Assembly (NCBI GenBank): GCA_031421855.1 | Contig: JANOPN010000087.1 | Coordinates: 1 to 51,093 of the forward strand | DNA length: 51,093 nt | Reading direction: 5' to 3' | From: JAAFHN01 sp031421855 | Lineage (GTDB): Bacteria > Pseudomonadota > Gammaproteobacteria > Burkholderiales > Burkholderiaceae_C | Shown here: positions 31,396 to 40,177 of the stretch, piece by piece | How positions within the stretch are numbered: the first letter of the stretch is position 1 | Layout of the letters: the number at the start of each line of letters is the position of its first letter | The notes under the pieces: generated by a model | What the model was told of the DNA's origin: nothing | What the model saw: the letters and a program-made list of their open reading frames with translations, nothing else | The model's database searches: none | Translations under genes and position numbers: made by a program

Positions 31396-34300
31396 TCAGC
31401 GCGCAAAATCACTTAAAGCACGCATGCTCACATTCATTAAGTTATGGATCCGATTGACCAAATCTTCGGCACGGTCAGGCCATTTACCGGCCTTGCAAGT
31501 CTCTTCCAAAGACTGACAGGCCTCAGCCAACGACGCAGCGCCCACGTTCGACGCAGCCCCTCTGAGCGCGTGAGCAGCGACTGCCATCTCGCTTGTGCTG
31601 GTGTTCGCCGACGCCGCTCGCAGGTTGCTCATGCGCATGGGCGCATCAGTCGTGAAGGTTGCGATGACTTCACGCGTCAGGGTCATTTGCTCGTCGTCGA
31701 ACTCTTTAAACTGCTCCAGTCGACTCCAATCCATCAGAGCTTCTGCAATTGGTGCAATGACCTCACGTGCTGCTACGTCAGATGACGCAACAGCGCTTGT
31801 GTCCGCCCGGGCATATTCTCGGATGGCTTCGCCTAGTTCATCCATGCGCAGCGGTTTGGATAAAAACGCCACCATGCCAGCTGTAACGCTGCGTTGGCGG
31901 TCTTCTTCCAAGACCGAAGCTGTCAACGCAAATATTGGCGGCGCCTTGACGCCCCAACGCGCGATGATCTGCTTGGTGGCTTCATACCCATCGAGCATGG
32001 GCATGTTGGCGTCCATCAGTACGCAGGCATAGGGCTGTTGACCGGGTTTCATTGACCTCTCAACCCAATCGATGGCTTCTAGGCCATTGATGCCGGTATC
32101 GGCTTGGTATCCCAACTTCTTGAGCATCAACAAGGCGACCTTGAGGTTCACAGAATTGTCATCGACGAGCAATATGCGTTCACCCATGGTGCGCAATGTC
32201 TTCGCCGCTGTGGCGGGAGAGGTAGCCGCGTCTGATTGCGGCATCAGCAAGCTGCTGAGGGTATTGAACAACTGTAACTGCCGATAGGGTTTAAATAGAC
32301 GCGCGCCGAAATTCACTGCGTCAGCTCCAACTGGCAAGCTGCCTGAGGTCAACAAAACGATGGGACTGTGAAAATTGGCTTGGCGTAATTGCTGTGCGAA
32401 TTCAATGCCGTCCATCACCGGCATGTGCATATCGGTCAGCACGACATCCACTTCATTGCCAGACAACCAAGCAAGCGCCAAAGGTGCCTGTTCGAACTGC
32501 GTGACCTGCATGCCCCAGCGATTGAGTTGCTTATTTAAAATGGTCAAGTTGAGCTCGGTGTCGTCAACCACCAAGATGCGCTTACCAACCAAGCTGCTCA
32601 GTTGAAGCGGGTGTTTGCTCAAGTCTGCTGGCGCTTTGGTGGGTTGCAGGCTGGCTGTGAACCAAAAAGTAGAACCCTCGCCAACCGCTGATTGCAGCCC
32701 AACCGAGCCACCCATCAACTCTGCGAGTCGCTTGCAAATGGCCAAACCCAGGCCGGATCCGCCGTACTTGCGCGTTGTTGACGTATCGGCTTGTGAAAAC
32801 GACTGAAACATTGCGCCTTGGCGCTCCTGCGGGATGCCAATGCCCGTGTCTTTGACGCTAAACTCGATCAATTGAGGGGCGTTCGGATCGCTTGCCGCGC
32901 CCTGCGAGCGCATTGCCGCGCTGACGACAACCTGCCCTTTGTCGGTGAATTTGATTGCGTTATTGATCAAATTCAGTAGGACCTGGCGCAGGCGAGTCAC
33001 GTCACCTTGCACCCACTCGGGCACGCCGTCATCCATGTCAACCAGCACCTCCAAATTTTTCTCGCGGGCTTTGGGTGCGGCTATGTCGCAGGCTTCTTCC
33101 ACCGTGTTGTGCAGGTTAACCAGTTCGTGCTCGAGATCGAGCTTGCCCGACTCGATCTTGGAGAAATCGAGGATGTCATTGATGACTGCCAACAGCTGAT
33201 CACTGGAAACACGCATGGTGTGCACGTAGTCTTGCTGCTCCATGGTCAGGGACGTATCTGCAAGCAACGAAGTCATGCCCACGACACCATTGAGCGGTGT
33301 GCGAATTTCATGACTCATCGTGGCCAAAAATGACGCTTTGGCCCGGGCTGCAGCGAGGGCTTCTTCTTTAGATGCCAACAACTGCGCCTCTTGTTCGCGC
33401 AACTCGGCTTCAGCTTTGCGGGCCCGTTCGCTTTCCAAGTCGGCTTGTTGTTTTTCTTCGCGCAGTTGTACCGCTACTTTGTTGAATGCTGTCGCGACTT
33501 GTCCCAATTCGTCCTTGGTCTGAAAGGCCAACGTGTCTTGAAAGTCGCCGTCTCGCATGCGCAAAGCGGCTGTTTGTAAGCGGGTGACGATGGTCATCAC
33601 ACTGGCGTAAAAGGCGCTAAACAAATACAGGACCAAGACCAGCGAAGCCAGTGCAAAGGCCAAAATCCAACGCTCTCGGACCCTCAAATCGTGGATGCGG
33701 CCATTCAGCAGATCTTGCAAGGCATTGGTTGTGCGCTCGCGCAATGACATCGTGGACGCGCTGGACTCATTCACTAGCCCAAAAATCACTGACGTGGTGC
33801 GTGCCGCAACAGCGGACGTGCTCAAGTCCTGGCGTAGTGCGCGAATCAAAGCCCTTTGGCTGCGATCGTAGGAGTTGGCTGTGTCGCTCAAATTGGCTTG
33901 TAGTCTCGCGCCCCCGTCTTTTAGATACGCCACTTTCAGGCCGCCCTCAATCTTGGTCGCTTCGAGCTCCAACAATCCGGCAAGCCGCGCGGTTTCAACC
34001 TGATCGAGCTCCGTGACGCGCTTCGCACTCTCGATTCGCGACAAAAGGCTTCGAATTTGAATCAGAAGATCGATGGTGTACGGCAGCCTGTTCAGACTCA
34101 TGTCCATCAAATAGTAAGTGGCCAGCTCTGGATCAAGAATCAAATTCGATGTGTCACCAACGTAGGCATTGAGTTTGGCAATGTCCTGTAGCACTTGGTT
34201 GTGCTGTGCGACCGTGTCCTTCGTCTCTTTGCCGAACAGCGATGCCTGCAAAAATCGGTGGTTTTCTTTCAAAACGGCGAACAAGGTCCCTGAGTCCAAG

Positions 34301-34668
34301 ACTTGGCCCAGATCTCTTTCAACCACTTGAAGGCGCGCCAATGAATCCAATACGTCGCCTTGCTTGCTGACCAGCAAGGGGCGCGCCGACTGCTCACCAA
34401 GCGCGTACCGCTCTGCTAGGTAGACAGCTTGCCCCATCGCCGCTTGCACCTGACCCAGTGCGCGAACGTAGCGAATGCCTTGAAGCTCCTTTTCGCTGAA
34501 TTGAACGCGCTCATCGAACTCACTCAGCAGTGAGTACATGACGCTTGCCAGGGGCAACATGAACAGCAAACTGACCAAAGCGAACTTGCGCGGATAGGTC
34601 AGGCGATCCATCACCCAGCGAGCGGGGCTCAACAGCGTGGCAAGGAAGCCCGTACGTGAATTGTTCAT
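31396..34668 (-). CDS. Hybrid sensor histidine kinase with two receiver domains and Hpt
   Basis: An inner-membrane phosphorelay protein of 1090 residues. Order: first helix ('FALVSLLFMLPLASVMYSLL'), a periplasmic sensor of about 300 residues without recognised fold, a second helix ('LAFALASLVLVLYLF'), HAMP, a Glu-rich coiled coil, HisKA ('FLATMSHEIRTPLNGVVGM'), HATPase ('LINNAIKF', 'GSGLGLAICKRLAE'), REC1 ('VVLTDMHMPVMDG'), REC2 ('CVLMDANMPMLDGYEA') and a C-terminal Hpt ('AAHALRGAASNVGA'). The complete relay resembles BarA/EvgS types. No response regulator gene is adjacent. ATG 34668 is preferred to a GTG 90 bases upstream, but neither has a good ribosome-binding site. Confidence 0.9.
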   Translation of the reverse strand: MNNSRTGFLATLLSPARWVMDRLTYPRKFALVSLLFMLPLASVMYSLLSEFDERVQFSEKELQGIRYVRALGQVQAAMGQAVYLAERYALGEQSARPLLVSKQGDVLDSLARLQVVERDLGQVLDSGTLFAVLKENHRFLQASLFGKETKDTVAQHNQVLQDIAKLNAYVGDTSNLILDPELATYYLMDMSLNRLPYTIDLLIQIRSLLSRIESAKRVTELDQVETARLAGLLELEATKIEGGLKVAYLKDGGARLQANLSDTANSYDRSQRALIRALRQDLSTSAVAARTTSVIFGLVNESSASTMSLRERTTNALQDLLNGRIHDLRVRERWILAFALASLVLVLYLFSAFYASVMTIVTRLQTAALRMRDGDFQDTLAFQTKDELGQVATAFNKVAVQLREEKQQADLESERARKAEAELREQEAQLLASKEEALAAARAKASFLATMSHEIRTPLNGVVGMTSLLADTSLTMEQQDYVHTMRVSSDQLLAVINDILDFSKIESGKLDLEHELVNLHNTVEEACDIAAPKAREKNLEVLVDMDDGVPEWVQGDVTRLRQVLLNLINNAIKFTDKGQVVVSAAMRSQGAASDPNAPQLIEFSVKDTGIGIPQERQGAMFQSFSQADTSTTRKYGGSGLGLAICKRLAELMGGSVGLQSAVGEGSTFWFTASLQPTKAPADLSKHPLQLSSLVGKRILVVDDTELNLTILNKQLNRWGMQVTQFEQAPLALAWLSGNEVDVVLTDMHMPVMDGIEFAQQLRQANFHSPIVLLTSGSLPVGADAVNFGARLFKPYRQLQLFNTLSSLLMPQSDAATSPATAAKTLRTMGERILLVDDNSVNLKVALLMLKKLGYQADTGINGLEAIDWVERSMKPGQQPYACVLMDANMPMLDGYEATKQIIARWGVKAPPIFALTASVLEEDRQRSVTAGMVAFLSKPLRMDELGEAIREYARADTSAVASSDVAAREVIAPIAEALMDWSRLEQFKEFDDEQMTLTREVIATFTTDAPMRMSNLRAASANTSTSEMAVAAHALRGAASNVGAASLAEACQSLEETCKAGKWPDRAEDLVNRIHNLMNVSMRALSDFAR

Positions 34669-34758
34669 GCGGCGAAGGGTGTTTTGTTGAAATGCTGCGA
34701 GTCGGCGGTGACCTGTGAGCGACCGCGAACGCCGAGCGGCAACCGCAAAGTATGGCAC

Positions 34759-35188
34759 GCGGCTTGGAATACCAAATACCTACGAGTGCTTAGCCGGAGC
34801 AGTCGCCCGGTATCCGCAATGGGTCCGACTTGATGCCCGTCGCGCCACGAAATCGAGTTGAGGGATGCGATCAAGTGGGCTCATCATCAAGCTCGCTCAA
34901 AACCCAAACAGCCATGCCTTGTTACGCACTCAAACCAACGATCCGAGACACGTTTAGCCCACACAAATGAGTACCAACAGCCTCATTTGCGGCTCATCGC
35001 TGGATTAGCCCGGATATTGCATCGTGACGACGCTCAGCATCGAGTGTTTTTGCCAGCGTACAAATTGGATTTGACAAGAATGAGCGCGTTTCATTGGGCA
35101 AAGCGCAGCAAAAACAAGATCACGGTGAAACATTCGGGCTAGATCATGCACGGGCTGAAGATGCCTGAAATTTCGGTCGAATCAGTTC
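34759..35188. other. Intergenic stretch upstream of the kinase gene
   Basis: A + frame at 34858-35142 could encode 94 residues, but the composition is unlike its neighbours and I see no family motif, so I leave it out. No convincing promoter, terminator or RNA is visible. A dispersed repeat copy follows. Confidence 0.35.
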
Positions 35189-35230
35189 TTGGTCAGCGGA
35201 TTCATTGAGTTTGTTGCTATCAAAAAATAA
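35189..35230 (+). repeat. Dispersed ~40-bp repeat, copy 8
   Basis: TTGGTCAGCGGATTCATTG then AGTTTGTTGCTATCAAAAAATA. It lies just downstream of the Liv-type receptor gene (opposite strand). Confidence 0.92.
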
Positions 35231-35246
35231 TGGCAAGTGTCGTTCA

Positions 35247-36401
35247 TCAGCGCAAAAACTGCCCGTTGCTGCCCACAATCACCAAATCGGTGTAGCGGCT
35301 GCCGTTTCGTGAGTTGTTGGTGTAGTTGACTTCAAAGCCGCCCAAATCGATGCGTTTGGCTTCCAACGCCGTGATGAAGCGTTCTCGTGAAATTGGGCTG
35401 CCGGTGTTTTTGAGGCCGTGGGTGAGCACGCTGGCACCAATGTAGCCCTCAAGGCTGCTGTGCGAGAACTTGGTTTCATTGCTTTTGCGCATGGCTGCTT
35501 GGTATTTGCGCACCAACTCGCTCTTGGCGGTGTACGGAAACGGCACCACTTGCGACACGGTCAGGTTGGTGGCACCGGCACCCAGTTGGGTGATGATCGA
35601 TGGCGAAGCCAGCAGCGACAGGGTGTAGCCCGGCATGCCCGGCGCCTTCGTGCGCATCGCCTTCACCAAGTCAATGCCGTTTTGGCTTAGGCTGGCGTAC
35701 AGCGATACAAATGCCTGCGGACTGCTGTCGATGATGGTCTTTGTTGCTTTGTCAACCTCACCGGGGCCGTCGCCCACCAAAACTGGCACAATTTCCAACC
35801 CTTTGGCTTGACCAAGTTGTGTGGTCGCAGCCAACATGCCTTTGCCAAATGCGTTGTCTGAATGAATGACGGCCACCTTTTTTTGGCCGACGGTGGCCAG
35901 CTGGTCAACCAAACGCGCGGCCTCGCCGCCGTAGCTGGCGCGGATGTTGAACACATACGGATTGACCGGGTTACGCAAGTTGTCAGCCCCCGTGATGGGT
36001 GCAATGCTTGGGATTTTTGCCTCAGTAATCAATGGGTTAAGTGCGATGTTGCCTGGCGTACCACCCACGCCCAAGAGCGCAAACGCGCCGTCTTTTTCAA
36101 CCAGTTGCTTGAAATTGGCCTTGGCTCGCTCCACGTCGTAGCCGTCGTCAAGCGATATCAGCTTGATGGGGCGCCCGTAAACGCCGCCCGCTGCGTTAAT
36201 TTCTTTGAAGTGCGCGTTGATGCCGCGAAGCGCATCGATGTTTGCAGCGGACAGCACTCCCGTCAGCGCCGATGTCTGCCCGATGATGATTGGCTCTTTT
36301 TTGGCCTGCGCGTGCGCGGGCGCCCAAGCCGCACCGCCCATGCAAACAATGGCCGCTGCGCTGGTGGCGGCAAGGATGTGGCGGCGTGAAAATGCGGACA
36401 T
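35247..36401 (-). CDS. Branched-chain amino-acid-type ABC substrate-binding protein
   Basis: A periplasmic receptor of 384 residues, type I binding fold (LivJ/LivK family). The signal peptide has a Tat-like 'SRRHILAATSAAAIV' and ends near 'APAHAQ'. The mature N-terminus 'IIIGQTSALTGVLSAANIDA' and 'INAAGGVYGRPIKLISLDDG' are diagnostic. GGAG lies 9 bp before ATG 36401. No livHMGF genes are adjacent, so its transporter partner is elsewhere. The ligand is unknown; these receptors bind amino acids, aromatic acids, urea and others. Confidence 0.9.
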   Translation of the reverse strand: MSAFSRRHILAATSAAAIVCMGGAAWAPAHAQAKKEPIIIGQTSALTGVLSAANIDALRGINAHFKEINAAGGVYGRPIKLISLDDGYDVERAKANFKQLVEKDGAFALLGVGGTPGNIALNPLITEAKIPSIAPITGADNLRNPVNPYVFNIRASYGGEAARLVDQLATVGQKKVAVIHSDNAFGKGMLAATTQLGQAKGLEIVPVLVGDGPGEVDKATKTIIDSSPQAFVSLYASLSQNGIDLVKAMRTKAPGMPGYTLSLLASPSIITQLGAGATNLTVSQVVPFPYTAKSELVRKYQAAMRKSNETKFSHSSLEGYIGASVLTHGLKNTGSPISRERFITALEAKRIDLGGFEVNYTNNSRNGSRYTDLVIVGSNGQFLR

Positions 36402-36503
36402 GTCGGTCTCCAAGTAATGATGGTTCATTGTCAGGGCGCGCGAGCCGTTGGCGGTGAGGGTTATCCCATTGTGTTTTGAGGTCTTGTGAGTCGATCTGCG
36501 ATT

Positions 36504-36557
36504 ACTATCGAATTGATAGCGCTCACACCAATGGATCCGGAGATCAAGTGCCAATTT
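36504..36557 (-). repeat. Dispersed ~40-bp repeat, copy 9, with hairpin
   Basis: The reverse complement reads TTGATCTCCGGATCCATTG followed by a diverged segment and GCTATC. CTATC-GAATT-GATAG can pair. It fills the gap between the Liv-type receptor and the nucleoside hydrolase. Confidence 0.8.
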
Positions 36558-36582
36558 ATCTTCAAATTGGCTCAATTTAGTG

Positions 36583-37548
36583 TCAAATCGTTTCTATTGA
36601 GGCCCGACGAAGTGCTGCATGAAAAATTTGCTTGACCAGTGCCGCGTTGGCAACCGTCGCGATTTGGGCATTGGACTTTGCTCGTTTGGGCACGCGTTGC
36701 TCGCAGACCGTCATGCCCCGGGTGAACTGGCCAGTGCATTCGATGGCGATGTGCGCTGGGGCGAACTGCATGGCGTTTGGATTGAGCCAAGCGGCCGCCG
36801 CCGTCGGGTCATAAAGGCTCATGGGTTGGGTGGCATTGGGGCTTGCGATGCGCAAGTAGCCAAGGGTCAAGTCGGCAAGCAGTTCGGCTCGTTCGGTGCC
36901 TGCTTGGCGGATGGCTTCGCAGTCTGCAGATTCGATTTGCACTTGGCGGCACGCGTTTAGGCCAACCATCTTGAAGTCCAATCCCGCGTCCAAGACGATT
37001 TGCGCGGCCTCGGGGTCAACATATGCGTTGAATTCAGCGGCAGCCGTGTGGTTACCGGGCCCGGCGCTGCCGCCCATCCACCAAATGTCTTGGATGTTGG
37101 CTTTGGCCTTGGGGTGCTCGACTAAAGCGCCACACAGCATGGCGAGGTTGGTGAGCGGGCCCAGCGCGAGCAAGCTGGTGGGCGCTCGGCTGCGTGTGAA
37201 CATGTCCAGCATGACTTGGACGGCGGTGTCGCCGTGGGCGATGGCGATTGCCTCGCGTGGCAGACTCCGACCAGCCGTGTTCATGGCGTCCGCGCCCAAA
37301 ATTGATTGCGCTGTGACCACCGCTTCGCCGGGTGCGATCGGCTGGTCGGCGCCTTGAACGATGGGCCACTGCCAGCCAAAATGTTTGGCCGCTCGGGCTG
37401 CGTTGTCACGCACAACATCGATGGGCGCGTTGCCTGCGACCAAGCTCATGCCAACGATTTTGCTACCGCTCGCGTGTTGAATCATCAAAATCGCCGCAAG
37501 GTCATCGAAGCCCATGTCGGTGTCGATCCAAACGTGGCGAGAGGTCAT
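36583..37548 (-). CDS. Nucleoside hydrolase (inosine-uridine preferring type)
   Basis: A calcium-dependent N-ribohydrolase, 321 residues, that splits nucleosides into base and ribose. The metal-binding signature 'DTDMGFDD' is at residues 9-16, 'VAGNAPIDVVRDNAARAA' follows, and 'MSLYDPTAAAAWL' provides the C-terminal Asp (with Tyr where many have His). 'GGSAGPGNHTAAAEFNAYVD' is typical. Its start overlaps the stop of the ABC ATPase gene by 4 bp, which makes it the last gene of the transporter operon. Free ribose could then be used by the ribokinase. Confidence 0.92.
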   Translation of the reverse strand: MTSRHVWIDTDMGFDDLAAILMIQHASGSKIVGMSLVAGNAPIDVVRDNAARAAKHFGWQWPIVQGADQPIAPGEAVVTAQSILGADAMNTAGRSLPREAIAIAHGDTAVQVMLDMFTRSRAPTSLLALGPLTNLAMLCGALVEHPKAKANIQDIWWMGGSAGPGNHTAAAEFNAYVDPEAAQIVLDAGLDFKMVGLNACRQVQIESADCEAIRQAGTERAELLADLTLGYLRIASPNATQPMSLYDPTAAAAWLNPNAMQFAPAHIAIECTGQFTRGMTVCEQRVPKRAKSNAQIATVANAALVKQIFHAALRRASIETI

Positions 37549-38555
37549 GCCGACAACCTCACCGCAGCGGCCAATGGCAGATCAAAGGCGAGCCGATCAC
37601 CTGCGCGATGCATGGCTTGGGCGGTCGTTTGGGCTTTGATTGGTCCCAGCGGCGTGTCGAGTAAAACCTCAACCGAGTCGCCCAAATACGAGGCTCCCAT
37701 GACCGCGCCCTGGTGAGGGCCACGACCCAACACGACCGATTGCGGTCGCCAAGCCAGGGCGAATGAACGGGCCAATTCACTCTCAAACAGCCCAACTTGC
37801 TGGCTCGCCGAGTCGCGGCTGATGATGTTATCCATCCCCATGAATTGGGCGACAAAGACGCTGGCGGGTCGCTCGTAGACGGCCTGCGGGGTGTCGAGCT
37901 GCACCAAAACGCCTTCGCGCATGACGGCGACGCGGTCGGCCAAGGCCAGCGCTTCAAGCTGGTCGTGGGTGACGACAATCATGGTGATGCCCAGCTCGCG
38001 TTGCATGCGTTTGAGTTCGGTGCGCATCTCCAGTCGCAGCCGGGTGTCGAGGTTGCTGAGTGGCTCGTCAAGCAGCAACAATCGTGGCCGAACCACAACG
38101 GTGCGCGCCAGTGCCACGCGCTGCTGCTGCCCACCCGACAACTCTTTTGGCAGTCGCTTGGCAAACTGGGGCAGGCCGACCATGGTCAGCGCGTCGCCGA
38201 CCCGCTGGGTCATCTCTGCTTTGCCCACACCGCGCAGGCGCAGTCCAAACGCCACGTTGTCAAAGACATTCAGGTGAGGAAACAAGGCGTATGACTGAAA
38301 CACCAAACCAATCTCGCGCAAGTTGGCCGCGAGTGTCGTGATGTCGCGCCCGGCCAAAACCACCTGACCGGTGCTGGGTTGGAGCAAACCGGCCACCGCC
38401 CGCATGGTGGTGGTTTTGCCACAGCCGGATGGCCCAAGCAAGGCGACGGTTTCGCCCTCGCTCATGCTCAAATTCAAGCGGTCAACCGCCAAGTTGGCTC
38501 CGTAGTGCAGGGTGAGAGCCTTGATTGAGAAAAATTCTGAACCCGAACTAGACAT
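37545..38555 (-). CDS. ABC transporter ATP-binding protein (PotA/FbpC-like)
   Basis: A 336-residue ATPase. Walker A 'GPSGCGKTT' (about residues 39-47), signature 'LSGGQQQRVALART', Walker B 'LLLLDEPLSNLD' and the switch 'VTHDQLEALALADRV' are complete. A C-terminal TOBE-like domain follows, as in importers of spermidine/putrescine, iron or thiamine. It overlaps both the permease gene (8 bp) and the nucleoside hydrolase gene (4 bp). In this operon the substrate may be a nucleoside or base; this is inference from context. Confidence 0.92.
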   Translation of the reverse strand: MSSSGSEFFSIKALTLHYGANLAVDRLNLSMSEGETVALLGPSGCGKTTTMRAVAGLLQPSTGQVVLAGRDITTLAANLREIGLVFQSYALFPHLNVFDNVAFGLRLRGVGKAEMTQRVGDALTMVGLPQFAKRLPKELSGGQQQRVALARTVVVRPRLLLLDEPLSNLDTRLRLEMRTELKRMQRELGITMIVVTHDQLEALALADRVAVMREGVLVQLDTPQAVYERPASVFVAQFMGMDNIISRDSASQQVGLFESELARSFALAWRPQSVVLGRGPHQGAVMGASYLGDSVEVLLDTPLGPIKAQTTAQAMHRAGDRLAFDLPLAAAVRLSA

Positions 38556-39321
38556 ATTTGGACAATCCCAACAATCTCTCCGCCACCAGCACCACGGCCA
38601 TTGACATCAACGCCAGCAAGGTCGAAATCGCGGCAATAGATGGGTCGTAGACAAACTCCATCGCACCTAGCATGTCGACGGGGAGGGTGCTGATGCCCGG
38701 CCCAGTGAGAAACAAGCTCACCGGCACTTGGTTAAACGAGGTGACGAACCCCAAAATGAACGCCGCCACCACGCCTTGGCCGATGTTGGGCAACACAATC
38801 TTGAAAAACGTTTGCGTGCGGCTCGCACCCAAGAGCACCGCCGCTTCTTCGACATCGACGCGTAAGTGCGCCAAACTGGCTGTAACGACCCGCACCGCGT
38901 AAGGCAAGACCAAAATCACGTGGGCCACCATGAGCGCCCAAACAACCGGCACATTGAGTGGTACGACGGCGTGGCGCATGAGGGCCAAGCCCGCGATGAT
39001 GCCGGGCACGATGACCGGAGCCAAAACCAGACTGCGCAGCCACTCGCCACCGGGTAGCGAAAAACGCACCAAAGCGTAGGCGGCGGGTATTCCGAGCGCC
39101 AACGCAATGGCTGTTGCGCCAATTGCCAGCTGCAAGCTCAACCAAAAGCTCGCCCGAAATCCATCCATCTCAAACACCGCTGCGATCCACCGCAGGCTCA
39201 GGCCCTGGGGCGGAAACGCCAGCGTGTCGCCAGCTGACAACCCAGCCAAGGCAATCAACACGAACGGCCCCAGCAAGAACAACAAAACCACGACCAAAAC
39301 CGCTGCGCCGATGGCTTTCAC
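38548..39321 (-). CDS. ABC transporter permease (PotC-like)
   Basis: An inner-membrane permease of 257 residues with about six helices. The conserved EAA loop is readable as 'EEAAVLLGASRTQTFFKIVL', which couples to the ATPase. It is GTG-initiated (39321). It overlaps the ATPase gene by 8 bp and lies 25 bp after the second permease gene. Family members pair with a PotB-like subunit, as here. Confidence 0.9.
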   Translation of the reverse strand: MKAIGAAVLVVVLLFLLGPFVLIALAGLSAGDTLAFPPQGLSLRWIAAVFEMDGFRASFWLSLQLAIGATAIALALGIPAAYALVRFSLPGGEWLRSLVLAPVIVPGIIAGLALMRHAVVPLNVPVVWALMVAHVILVLPYAVRVVTASLAHLRVDVEEAAVLLGASRTQTFFKIVLPNIGQGVVAAFILGFVTSFNQVPVSLFLTGPGISTLPVDMLGAMEFVYDPSIAAISTLLALMSMAVVLVAERLLGLSKYV

Positions 39322-39346
39322 GAAGCGGCTCTCGCAACGTCAGTAT

Positions 39347-40165
39347 TCATTTGTCGGTGACCCGTTTGAGCACCATGTGGGTCACCAGGCTCATCGCGAT
39401 CAACAGAGTCGCGATCACGCTGGCGGCGACAAAGTCGTTGGACACCGACACCCGTTGGTACAAAAGTGTCTCGAGCATCAGCACCTTAGACCCACCCAAC
39501 ACCGCAGGGGTGATGTAGGCGGTGACTGCGCCCGTGAAGACCAAGGTGCCGCCAATCACCAAGCCCTCTTTTGTGAGGGGCAGCACGATTTTGAAAAACA
39601 CCGTCAACCAACCCGCGCCCAAGCTGCGAGCGGCCGCGATGACGTCGCTGGGCAGGTTTTCGAGCGCGCTGACCAAGCTGAGCACCATCAATGGCAAAAA
39701 CAGCTGCACCAAGCCGATGAAAACCGCGGTCTCGGTGAACAAAATCGGTACAGCTTCGCGCAAAAGGCCCGAGCCAACCAAAAACTGGTTGACCACGCCT
39801 GTGCGGCCCAAAATCACGATCCATGCGTAGGTTCTTGCCACTGGCGAGATCATCAAAGGCAAGACGAACAAGCCAACCAAGCGCGAGCGGTTGGCGGGCG
39901 GCAGGCTCACCAAATAAAGCGACACCGCATAGCCCAAAACCGCGCAGGCCACGGCCACCGTTGCGCCCAAACGCACGGTGCGCCAAAACACCTCGCGGTG
40001 CAAGCCGTCGCCAAAAAACTCAAGGAACCGCGACAAGCCAATCGTGCCGCTGTCGTCTTGAAAAGCACCCGAAATCAGCAAACCAATGGGCCAAATGAAC
40101 GCAAATGCGATCAGCAACACGGCTGGCGCTGCCAGCCAATAGCCCATGCGGCGGTCGCTGAACAT
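39347..40165 (-). CDS. ABC transporter permease (PotB-like)
   Basis: A 272-residue inner-membrane permease with about six helices. The EAA loop reads 'DVIAAARSLGAGWLTVFFKI'. 'LFVLPLMISPVARTYAWIVI' is typical of PotB-type subunits. It forms a heterodimer with the downstream permease. It is preceded by the solute-binding protein gene, 12 bp away. Confidence 0.9.
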   Translation of the reverse strand: MFSDRRMGYWLAAPAVLLIAFAFIWPIGLLISGAFQDDSGTIGLSRFLEFFGDGLHREVFWRTVRLGATVAVACAVLGYAVSLYLVSLPPANRSRLVGLFVLPLMISPVARTYAWIVILGRTGVVNQFLVGSGLLREAVPILFTETAVFIGLVQLFLPLMVLSLVSALENLPSDVIAAARSLGAGWLTVFFKIVLPLTKEGLVIGGTLVFTGAVTAYITPAVLGGSKVLMLETLLYQRVSVSNDFVAASVIATLLIAMSLVTHMVLKRVTDK

Positions 40166-40177
40166 GGCTCGCCGCCC

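Noticed and set aside
31432..31462. TTATGGATCCGATTGACCAA at the end of the hybrid kinase gene as a further repeat copy
   Set aside because: The match is short and weak, and the encoded residues fit the end of an Hpt domain, so chance similarity is likely.
34858..35142. 94-residue + strand frame upstream of the sensor kinase
   Set aside because: No recognisable motif, unusual composition and no ribosome-binding site; probably a chance frame.
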